Origin: Thermophagus sp052400625
GTDB taxonomy: Bacteria > Bacteroidota > Bacteroidia > Bacteroidales > Marinilabiliaceae
Assembly (NCBI GenBank): GCA_052400625.1
Contig: JBQTGH010000021.1
DNA length: 35,077 nucleotides
Reading direction: 5' to 3' (one strand)
A program made the position numbers and the translations under genes. Under the pieces are notes generated by a model, which saw only the letters and a list, made by a program, of their open reading frames with translations, was not told the origin of the DNA and did no database searches. Shown here in pieces: positions 8,994 to 16,249 of this stretch (position 1 is the first letter of the stretch; every line of letters starts with the position of its first letter).

Positions 8994-9115
8994 CTGCAAC
9001 CTTTATCGGTTTTGTAAGTGTTGGTGCAATTGTCAAATAGCCAGCGAGGAACTAAATCTAAGATTTGTCGAATTACCGGATTGTTGGTATTTTTGTTTCG
9101 CCTGAAGAGTTCCAT
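8994..9115 (-). pseudogene. N-terminal stub of IS4-like (DUF4372) transposase
   Basis: From ATG 9115 the minus strand encodes MELFRRNKNTNN followed by PVIRQILDLVPRWLFDN and TYKTDKGC, about 40 residues, then runs into the IS66 terminal repeat. The pattern (xxVIxQILxLxPxxxxxxxxxxYxxDKGC) resembles the N-terminal DUF4372 segment of Bacteroidota IS4-family transposases, where a K-Y-T-x-D-Q stretch normally follows. The rest of that transposase is not on the other side of the IS66 element, so it was lost by deletion or rearrangement. The family call rests on this short stretch. Confidence 0.55.
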
Positions 9116-9454
9116 ATTTGTATTGTTTTTGGGTGAAAACAAAAATATTCGATTCTTCGGGCTTTTTAAAATTAAGACCTTCGGATAACAGTGACATTTT
9201 TTTTAACACCTTATTTTTATTTCAGGTACGCATTTTTGTGATGAACCTCTTTTTTAAATTGAGAATGCAAACAGAATTTAATATTTTTGAACACATTTAA
9301 TGAAACGAGTATTCAGGATAACACAATCATGAGTAGGGTGGTGATTACTTGTCGTTTCTTTAAGGGAACAAGAATATGTATTCATCTTTGTTATATGCGT
9401 TTTCACTTTCTCTCGATTTCGATTATGGATGATTGGCTTTTCGTTTCTTGCGAG

Positions 9455-9610
9455 TTAGTGCGTGTTTATAAATTCGGAAAATTTTCACAATATGTGTGTT
9501 TGTTCAGAGATTGTCATTTACAAGGCTTGCGAAGTTCGAAAATACGTAGTATACCATCGTAAATGAGTAATTTTCGGACTAGTGTAACACGGGAAATAGC
9601 ACTTTATGGA
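9455..9610 (-). repeat. Dispersed intergenic repeat A, copy 2 (inverted)
   Basis: Read on the minus strand from 9610, it gives TCCATAAAGTGCTATTT, GTTAC, ACTCATTTACG, ACTTCGCAAGCCTTG, ACATATTGTGAAAATTTT, TTTATAAACA and CACTAA, in the same order and over the same length as 83-240. Together with the copy at 13699-13893 it brackets the HTCS gene in divergent orientation, with the TCCATAAAG ends facing the gene. Confidence 0.6.
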
Positions 9611-9728
9611 TAGACACGAATTAGTTTAATGTTAGAACGAACGTGGCAAAACTTAATTTAACATTTTTTAGATTTAAGATAAAAGGTTTGGCAAGACAAC
9701 CTTTTATAGATAACCTGTAAATCCTTAC

Positions 9729-9769
9729 ATGCGAGTCCCATTAGACCTTAAAGATTAAATTTTTTACGT
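9729..9769 (+). repeat. Dispersed intergenic repeat B, copy 2
   Basis: ATGCGAGTCCCATTAGACC then CTTAAAGATTAAATTTTTTACG. It abuts the HTCS ATG at 9770, so in this copy the element forms the last 40 bp of the leader. The other copies are at 5507-5547 and 33461-33504. Confidence 0.5.
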
Positions 9770-12700
9770 ATGAAAGCCATAAACAGGAAAATTAAAATAT
9801 TTACTTGTGTTGCAATTTTGGTGTGCACATTTTCAAATTTTTCTATTGCAAGTCCCGAGAATAGAATATTTTACAATATTAATAATCTATACGGGACCTC
9901 GCTTCGCGGAGCCAATTCTGTAACTAAAGATGACAAAGGCTTTATTTGGATTTCCTCGAAGACCGGGATTTTGAGGTTAACGAAGGACGATCACCGTAAA
10001 TATCTTTTGCCGTATGTTACTACTGATGTTCTTACTGTTAATTTGATATATGAGAATTCCCAGTTGATTGCTTATACTAATAATGGTCAGTTTTTTCAAT
10101 ATGACCCCTTATATGATGAATTTAATCTTGTTTGTGATATTAGACAGATAATGAATAGCACACATGTTGTGGTTCAAAACGTCTTGGTTGATGGGAACGG
10201 GACTTATTTCATCGCATCTTCTTTAGGATTATATAAATATACGAATGAGGGTAAACTAATATTACTGACTAAAAGAGAAATAAATGAGCAGCATATAGAA
10301 TGGAATGAAAGTAATCGAGATATGATATTTTTAGGAAGAGGTGATGGAATTTGGGAAATGGACAGCAAAAACGGTAAGAAGAGAAGATTGTGTAAGAATG
10401 ATGATCTTAACTCTTTTAAAGTGTCTGAATTGTTCTATGATAAAGACATGAAGAATCTTTGGATTGGTACAAGTTCTGGCGATTTGTTTTTTTACAATGC
10501 AATAGATAGTATCATGAGAAAGGCCGATATTGAAAGACTTCCCGATCATCCCATTCTTGCCATTGAGGCTAATACCGATAGTACTGTTATGCTGGGATTT
10601 GATGGTCAGGGTCTGTGGGAACTGAACAGGGAAGGTACTCGAGTACTCAATGTATATCGTGAAGATGTTGATAATCCTTCTTCTCTTTCCGGGAACGGTG
10701 TTTATGATATCTACAGCGACAGGAATCAACGTGTGTGGGTCTGTACATACAGTGGCGGCGTTTCATTTTTCGAACAATCTATGTCAATGGTAACCCCAAT
10801 AAAGCATCAGGTCAATTGTTCTAATTCTTTGGTTAATAATACGGTAAATGATGTTTTTGAGGATCGGAACGGTAATCTGTGGTTTGCAACAAATAATGGT
10901 ATAAGTAAATGGAATGTAGGTTCTGATAAATGGATGTCTTTTTATGAAAACGAAACAGGACAGGCAAGGGTTTTTCTCTCCGTTTATGAAGATACTAGGG
11001 GCTATATATGGGCTGGAACTTGGTCGTCGGGAATTTTTGTTTTTGATGGCGATACTGGCAAGGAAATAAAACGGTTAAGCCAGTCGGATAGGTTTGGCGA
11101 TTTTATTTTCGATGTTACAGAGGATACTAAGGGAGACATATGGATTGTTGGTGTTGTTGAGAATGTAATTCGTTACAACACGGAAGTAGATGAATTTCAG
11201 GAGTATGGTGCTCAGCCTGTTTATGTGATCAGAGAGTACAATTCAGAAGAAATGCTGTTAGGTTGTTCTTACGGTCTTGTTTTGTTAAATAAACAAAATA
11301 GAACAGTAAAAACCTTGTTGGGTGGTTATATTATTCATGATATCTTGATTCGTGAAAATGAAATTTGGTGTGCAACCAGTGGGGGTGGTCTTATTCGTTA
11401 CAACGTGCGAAAAGGAATCATTAAGAAATACACTATAGATTCCGGTTTGCCTTCCAATTTTATTAACAGTGTTATTTATTCCGATGGCTATTTATGGTTA
11501 GGAACTGAGAGTGGTTTATGTCGCTTTAATCCTGAAGAAGAGGATGTTTTAACCTATTCTTCCATTATTCCGTTAGCAAATGCTTCGTTTAATCAGGATG
11601 CGTCATGTCGGTTGAGTGATGGCAAATTGATATGGGGGACCAATGATGGAGCTATCATGTTTTATCCCAGCCTTCTTAAGTCTCATGAAACTGAAGGAAC
11701 AATATTTTTACAGGACATTTTAGTATCCGGTAAGACAATAAGAGACAGTACTATTTTTGATTTAAAAATACCGGTGGACAGTTTAAATGAAATTACTCTG
11801 GCATATTATCAAAACACAGTAACTTTCGAGTTGTTACCAATTGGCGTTTCGGCCTCCGAATCAAAATTTTCGTGGAAGATAGAAGGTATTGATGAGGCCT
11901 GGAGTGCTCCTACTTCAAACCGGTTGCTCACGTTTGCCAATTTACCAAGTGGTGAGTTTGAGCTAAAGATACGACTACATAATAATTCTTTGTCCCAAAT
12001 AATGGATGAAAGAAGCATAGGAATAAAAATCAAGCCGCCTTTCTGGGGAGCATGGTGGTTCTATATGCTTGGGTCGTTGTTTATTGTCGGTATATTTTAC
12101 TTTTTTTTCAGGTATCATATCAATTTGATTCAACAATTGCATTCGGAGGAAAAAATACGATTCTTTTCCAATACTGCGCATGAAATCCGTACTTCTCTGA
12201 CGCTGATTAGCGGACCGGTTGAAGGAATCCGTAAAGAAGCCAAATTATCTGATAAAGGAAAATACTATTTAAACCTGGCTGTTGAACAAATCAATAATCT
12301 TTCAAAAGTCGCCACACAACTTCTGGATTTTCAAAAGTTTGACAAGGGAAAGGAACAATTGAACCTCAAAACTGTAAATGTAGTTGACTTGATAGGGCAA
12401 AGAAAAATGATGTTTGAAACGTATGCGCAGAAAAAGAACATTCAACTTTTGTTTTACCCGGAGCGCCAAATTTGTATCGCTGCTATAGATTCGGGGATGA
12501 TAGAGAAAGTTGTGGATAACTTAATATCAAATGCCATAAAATACTCTCACGAAGGGGGAACGGTAATTATCAATTTCTGTTGCAACAAGAAGACATGGAT
12601 AATGACGGTAAAAGATCATGGCATAGGAATAAGTCAGAAAGGGCAAAAGCAACTTTTTAAAGAATTCTATCGTTGTGAAAATGCAGTTAATTCTGAAGTT

Positions 12701-13693
12701 ATTGGTTCGGGAATCGGGTTGTTAATGGTTAAGAATTATGTGGAAAAGCATGGTGGGAGCATTAAATGTTTAAGTCGTGAAAACGAAGGATCAACTTTTA
12801 AAATTGAGATTCCTTTGCGAAGAAAACTTTTGGGGTATCCTGTTAGTGAAAAGGTTTTTTGGGAATCTGAATCCCATATCGCAGCTGATAATGGATCGGA
12901 TACCATTGTGATTAAAGAGAATACCGGCAAAGAAAAGAGTTTAAGCGTTCTCATTGTGGAAGACAATGAAAAGTTGAAAAACTTTCTTGAACTTTCTTTA
13001 AGTGATGAGTTTAATGTGACTTCTGCATCCGGCGGGAGAGAGGCATGGGAGTTGATAACAAAAAAATTTCCTGATATAGTTATTTCGGATATAATGATGC
13101 CCGAAATGGATGGATTCGAATTGTGCAAGAAAATTAAATCTACGTATGATACTTCCCATATTCCTTTGATCTTGCTTACCGCGTTAACTGAAAAAGCTGA
13201 ACAATTGCACGGATTGGGTCTAGGTGCTGATGCGTATTTAACCAAACCTTTCGACATTAGCCTTCTGATCGGAAGGATTAAGTCCATTGTTTTGAATCGC
13301 AAAACCATACGGGAGAAAGCTCTGAAATTAATTAATCGTGAAAGCAACGGTCCAATAATAGAGAATGAACTCAATGATAAGTTTGTTAAAAAAGCTTTGG
13401 ACGTAGTGAGATCAAATATTTCAAATCCAAAATTTGGCAAAAATGAATTTGCTTTTGAGATGAATGTTAGCTCTTCTTTACTTTATAAAAAGGTGAAATC
13501 ACTGACAGATCAATCTCCTTCCGATTTTATTAAGTCTGTCCGGCTTAATTATGCACTTGAGTTACTCCAATCTGGAGAGTATACTGTTACTGAAATTAGC
13601 GAGAAAGCAGGTTTCTCAAGTGTTGGATATTTTAGTACAGTGTTTAAAAAGTTTTACGGAAAATTACCATCAGACATTTTGAATGCTAAATAG
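9770..13693 (+). CDS. Hybrid two-component system regulator (HTCS), AraC type
   Basis: This is a one-protein sensor, kinase, response regulator and transcription factor of the type that controls Bacteroidota polysaccharide utilisation loci. In order it has a signal peptide (1-28), a periplasmic two-bladed beta-propeller sensor built from Reg_prop repeats (about 35-660, recurrent DKGFIWISS / DRNGNLWFATNNGI-like units), a Y_Y_Y domain (about 690-750), a membrane segment (about 759-781), HisKA with phospho-acceptor His804 in TAHEIRTSLTLI, HATPase_c (N-box Asn917/Asn921, G1 Asp949 in KDHGIGIS, G2 GSGIGLLMVKN), a receiver domain (Glu1064/Asp1065, phospho-acceptor Asp1107 in ISDIMMPEMDG, Lys in YLTKPF) and a C-terminal AraC helix-turn-helix (about 1205-1305). 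1307 residues is typical. The H-box has Ser where Pro is usual (RTSL, not RTPL). Lying between the IS elements and the xylan genes, it is the likely activator of this locus. Confidence 0.95.
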   Translation: MKAINRKIKIFTCVAILVCTFSNFSIASPENRIFYNINNLYGTSLRGANSVTKDDKGFIWISSKTGILRLTKDDHRKYLLPYVTTDVLTVNLIYENSQLIAYTNNGQFFQYDPLYDEFNLVCDIRQIMNSTHVVVQNVLVDGNGTYFIASSLGLYKYTNEGKLILLTKREINEQHIEWNESNRDMIFLGRGDGIWEMDSKNGKKRRLCKNDDLNSFKVSELFYDKDMKNLWIGTSSGDLFFYNAIDSIMRKADIERLPDHPILAIEANTDSTVMLGFDGQGLWELNREGTRVLNVYREDVDNPSSLSGNGVYDIYSDRNQRVWVCTYSGGVSFFEQSMSMVTPIKHQVNCSNSLVNNTVNDVFEDRNGNLWFATNNGISKWNVGSDKWMSFYENETGQARVFLSVYEDTRGYIWAGTWSSGIFVFDGDTGKEIKRLSQSDRFGDFIFDVTEDTKGDIWIVGVVENVIRYNTEVDEFQEYGAQPVYVIREYNSEEMLLGCSYGLVLLNKQNRTVKTLLGGYIIHDILIRENEIWCATSGGGLIRYNVRKGIIKKYTIDSGLPSNFINSVIYSDGYLWLGTESGLCRFNPEEEDVLTYSSIIPLANASFNQDASCRLSDGKLIWGTNDGAIMFYPSLLKSHETEGTIFLQDILVSGKTIRDSTIFDLKIPVDSLNEITLAYYQNTVTFELLPIGVSASESKFSWKIEGIDEAWSAPTSNRLLTFANLPSGEFELKIRLHNNSLSQIMDERSIGIKIKPPFWGAWWFYMLGSLFIVGIFYFFFRYHINLIQQLHSEEKIRFFSNTAHEIRTSLTLISGPVEGIRKEAKLSDKGKYYLNLAVEQINNLSKVATQLLDFQKFDKGKEQLNLKTVNVVDLIGQRKMMFETYAQKKNIQLLFYPERQICIAAIDSGMIEKVVDNLISNAIKYSHEGGTVIINFCCNKKTWIMTVKDHGIGISQKGQKQLFKEFYRCENAVNSEVIGSGIGLLMVKNYVEKHGGSIKCLSRENEGSTFKIEIPLRRKLLGYPVSEKVFWESESHIAADNGSDTIVIKENTGKEKSLSVLIVEDNEKLKNFLELSLSDEFNVTSASGGREAWELITKKFPDIVISDIMMPEMDGFELCKKIKSTYDTSHIPLILLTALTEKAEQLHGLGLGADAYLTKPFDISLLIGRIKSIVLNRKTIREKALKLINRESNGPIIENELNDKFVKKALDVVRSNISNPKFGKNEFAFEMNVSSSLLYKKVKSLTDQSPSDFIKSVRLNYALELLQSGEYTVTEISEKAGFSSVGYFSTVFKKFYGKLPSDILNAK

Positions 13694-13698
13694 TGTCT

Positions 13699-13893
13699 TC
13701 CATAAAGTACCATTTGATGCGTTACGCTCAAGGCCCAAAGACTCATCTCTAGGTGATTTTTGTAAAAGACTGTCTAAATACTTATCTGACTCTTTATGGT
13801 CTGTTTCACGGAGTTCTCACAGAGTAAGCAATTAGCTTTTTCAGAAGTTTACATATTGTAGAAATTTTTGCCAGTTTTATACACGATATTAAA
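13699..13893 (+). repeat. Dispersed intergenic repeat A, copy 3
   Basis: It begins 5 bp after the HTCS stop with TCCATAAAGTACCATTTG and GCGTTACG, then ACTCAT, and ends with ACATATTGTAGAAATTTTTG, CAGTTTTATACAC and ATTAA. It is about 37 bp longer than the other two copies and lacks the CTTCGCAAGCCTTG block. CCATAAAG (13700-13707) has an inverted partner CTTTATGG at 13792-13799. Confidence 0.55.
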
Positions 13894-14065
13894 TGGGCAA
13901 TACATCCGTCTACCCTTAAAAGTCACTTTTTTCCAATCTTCGTTTTCAGAAATTAACAAATCTTTCCAGTGATAATAGGGTTGATTTAATTATATCCTCA
14001 GTTTCTATGTTTTTATCCAAGTGATTGGTATAGTTTGATTTGTGAAGTATTCTTGTTTCCTGTGT

Positions 14066-14096
14066 GTCTGAAATTAGGAATTCATATCTGAAATTA
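14066..14096 (+). promoter_or_regulatory. 20-bp-period direct repeat, possible regulator site
   Basis: GTCTGAAATTA at 14066-14076 recurs as ATCTGAAATTA at 14086-14096, start to start 20 bp. It lies about 150 bp upstream of the candidate -7 box of the GH43 gene. See the closer pair at 14181-14214 and the related pair at 5384-5418. Confidence 0.4.
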
Positions 14097-14180
14097 AAAA
14101 GTGTATATCCAACACCTATATTTTTGTTTTTTTCATTTAGCACTGATTAGAATCAGTATTTTAGCATGCAGGCAAAAAAT

Positions 14181-14214
14181 GTCTGAAATTTAAATTTGTA
14201 TATCTAAAATTAAA
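14181..14214 (+). promoter_or_regulatory. 21-bp-period direct repeat near GH43 promoter
   Basis: GTCTGAAATTTAA (14181-14193) and ATCTAAAATTAAA (14202-14214) are 21 bp apart and end 22 bp before the candidate -7 box TACTTTTG. A repeat pair overlapping the -33 region is where an AraC-type activator would be expected to sit. The assignment to the neighbouring HTCS is inference. Confidence 0.45.
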
Positions 14215-14236
14215 ATACCTTAAAAAAAGTCTCATT

Positions 14237-14244
14237 TACTTTTG
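14237..14244 (+). promoter_or_regulatory. Candidate -7 box for GH43 gene
   Basis: TACTTTTG matches TAnnTTTG, about 88 bp upstream of the ATG at 14332. There is no good -33 TTTG at about 19-21 bp. Its place appears to be taken by the ATCTAAAATTAAA half-site, as in activator-dependent promoters. Confidence 0.4.
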
Positions 14245-14280
14245 TTGTGAAATGTGTTGAAATGTTAAAGCTGATGAAAT

Positions 14281-14304
14281 TTTGCAAATTCATGTTTGCA
14301 AATT
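14281..14304 (+). repeat. Duplicated TTTGCAAATT in leader
   Basis: TTTGCAAATT occurs at 14281-14290 and again at 14295-14304 (14-bp period). TTTGCAAA is itself self-complementary. The same palindrome is found at 5828-5835 upstream of the 5855 gene. It may be an operator or chance in AT-rich DNA. Confidence 0.3.
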
Positions 14305-14331
14305 GACAATTCTATTTAATAAGGGGTGCAA

Positions 14332-16066
14332 ATGATACAACAAACATTAATTGTTTTAATGAAGGCTGCCATTATTGGCGGGTTGTTTATAGTTATTGGG
14401 GCATGCAATATTGCGGATACTGACTGTGAGGTAACGAAAGTAATTATTTCTGATAAAGCAGCTGCTAATTTCGATTATTTCAACTACAAAGGCCAAGACA
14501 ACTTTTATACGAACATTCCTCTTCCCCGCGAGGATTATTTTTATAACCCAATCCTTTCTGGTTGGTATTCCGATCCGAGCATTTGTACGGATGGGGAATA
14601 TTATTTTTTGGTCACTTCTTCATTTTCATACTTTCCGGGTGTGCCTCTTTTATATAGCAAGGATATGGTTAACTGGAGACAAGCCGGACATATTTTGGAT
14701 CGAAAGTCACAACTTGATTTAGATGGTCAGCGTGTAAGTGAGGGGATATTTGCACCTGCGATTAGTTACAATTCTTACAATGAAACTTATTATATGATTA
14801 CTACCAATATCAGGAAAGGTAACTTCTTTGTCAAAACAAGAGATCCTTTTGGTGAATGGTCAGATCCTGTTTGGTTGCCTGAAGTTAAAGGAATTGATCC
14901 ATCCTTCTTTTTTGATAATGACGGGAAAGCTTACATCGTGTTCAATGATGCTCCTGATGGAGATGTTTTATACGAAGGTCATCGTGCCATCAGAATACAT
15001 GAATTTGATGTGGCGAAGGAAGAAACCATAGGAGAAAGTAAGATGTTAGTCAATGGTGGTGTCAATATTGAAGAAAAACCTGTTTGGATTGAAGGCCCGC
15101 ACCTTTACAAAATAAACGGAAAATATTTTTTGATCTGTGCTGAAGGGAGTACTTCCGTAGATCATAGGGAGGTTATTTTTAAAGGAGATTCTCCAATGGG
15201 TAAGTTTAAGCCATGGGAAGATAATCCCATTTTAACAAAAAGACATCTGGACCCTAATAGGAGGATGCCTGTCTCCAGTGAAGGTCATGCCGATATTATT
15301 GAAGATAAGAACGGAAAGTGGTGGCCTGTTTTTTGGGCTTGCCGCCCTATCGATGGTGAATTTGAAAACCTTGGGCGTGAAACATTTATGATGCCGTTCA
15401 GATGGATTGATGATGGCTTCCCTTACATGACGCAAGGGAATGAATTAATTCCCATGATTGTCAGGAAAAAGGGAATGGAGAGAAAAGACAGCATCACTTT
15501 TGGAAATTTTGAAATGAAAGATAATTTTAACTCTGCTAATCTTGGATACGAATGGATGACATTAAGAAACCCGGCTGATGAACTTTATTCTCTTACCGAA
15601 AATCTGGGATTTTTATCCCTCGAATTTAGTGACGTAAAAACTACCGAAAGAAAAACCCCTGCGTTTGTTTCTCGCCGGATCCAGCACCACAAGTTTGAAT
15701 GCTCCACAAAACTGTTTTTTAATCCCGGGAACGACAATGATGCTGCCGGACTTTTGCTTTTCAAAGATGAGGCGCATCAATATTTCCTGTCAATCAGCAA
15801 AAATGGTAAAAAAGAGAGAGTCGCACTTGAGAAAATATCAGGAGAAGACACAGAAGTACTGGCTGCTTCCTTAATTAATAGTGAAGATAACCCCATAACT
15901 TTTAAAATACATTCCAGGGGAAAGTTATGGGATTTCTATTTTTTCATTGGGCGATAATGAACCGGAACTGTTCATTGGTGATGTGGATGCACACTATTTA
16001 TCTACTGACAATTCGTGGGGATTTACCGGAACAACAATAGGGATGTATGCCACAAAAAATAATTAA
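14332..16066 (+). pseudogene. GH43 glycosidase lipoprotein, frameshifted near C-terminus
   Basis: This is a GH43 beta-xylosidase/alpha-L-arabinofuranosidase-type enzyme. ATG 14332 is preferred to the in-frame GTG at 14326: it gives a lipoprotein signal with lipobox VIGAC and follows an AAGGGG. The five-bladed propeller begins at NPILSGWYSDPSI. The catalytic triad is visible as Asp81 (base, YSDPS), Asp189 (GIDPSFFFD) and Glu254 (acid, IEGPHLY). A C-terminal concanavalin-like sandwich follows from about residue 395. The first frame stops at 15957 with an abnormal end (FYFFIGR). Removing one T from the T6 run at 15939-15944 restores DFYFSLGDNEPELFIGDVDA and continues to TAA 16064-16066, giving about 577 residues with the family's usual DVDAxYLST...GFTGTxIGxYA ending. 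The catalytic domain is untouched, so the shortened protein might still fold partly. A sequencing error in the homopolymer is possible. Confidence 0.85.
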
Positions 16067-16116
16067 GAATCAAGGTATTATGAAGATTTTAATGTTAAAC
16101 CTAAAAAGAAAAGGCT

Positions 16117-16227
16117 ATGAAAAATAATTGTAACTCTCGTCATTCCTTTTTTGACGACATCGGATTTGAAAAAAGTTACTTAGCAACTGGATACATTTAT
16201 TATCCTGATAACAAATTAGAATTGTAA
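16117..16227 (+). CDS. Possible 36-codon leader ORF before xusA
   Basis: An ATG-initiated frame of 36 codons (MKNNCNSRHSFF...) ends 22 bp before xusA. It has no recognisable family, no signal peptide and no clear ribosome binding site. It overlaps the only weak promoter candidate for the xus operon. I list it because it fills the otherwise gene-free leader. It is more likely spurious than real. Confidence 0.15.
   Translation: MKNNCNSRHSFFDDIGFEKSYLATGYIYYPDNKLEL
16165..16199 (+). promoter_or_regulatory. Weak promoter candidate for xus operon
   Basis: TTTG at 16165-16168 and TACATTTA at 16192-16199 (seven of eight match to TAnnTTTG) are separated by 23 bp, at the long edge of acceptable spacing. 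They lie about 50 bp before xusA. The operon may also be read from the GH43 promoter, since no terminator is seen between them. Confidence 0.2.
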
Positions 16228-16249
16228 ATGAAAATAAACCAAAATTGCA

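Larger units (their letters stand above)
9116..9769. other. Intergenic region upstream of the HTCS gene
   Basis: No convincing gene is seen in these roughly 650 bp. Two short open frames (9118-9300, 9287-9562) have no recognisable composition and overlap the repeat. The region holds repeat A copy 2 on the minus strand (9455-9610) and repeat B copy 2 (9729-9769), which runs into the HTCS start codon. Confidence 0.55.
13694..14331. other. Intergenic region, regulatory, upstream of GH43
   Basis: This non-coding stretch of about 640 bp holds repeat A copy 3 (13699-13893), two pairs of RTCTGAAA-type direct repeats (14066-14096 and 14181-14214), a candidate -7 promoter box (14237-14244) and a duplicated TTTGCAAATT (14281-14304). 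A 65-codon minus-strand frame at 13946-14143 overlaps these and does not look like a gene. Confidence 0.6.

Noticed and set aside
6554..9001. 8-bp target-site duplication around the IS66 element
   Set aside because: The flanks GTCTAAAA and CTGCAACC do not match.
9118..9562. Two short plus-strand ORFs (60 and 91 codons)
   Set aside because: Atypical amino-acid composition, overlap with repeat A and no similarity to anything recognised.
13946..14143. 65-codon minus-strand ORF between the HTCS and GH43 genes
   Set aside because: No recognisable family, no signal or motif, and it overlaps the regulatory repeats.
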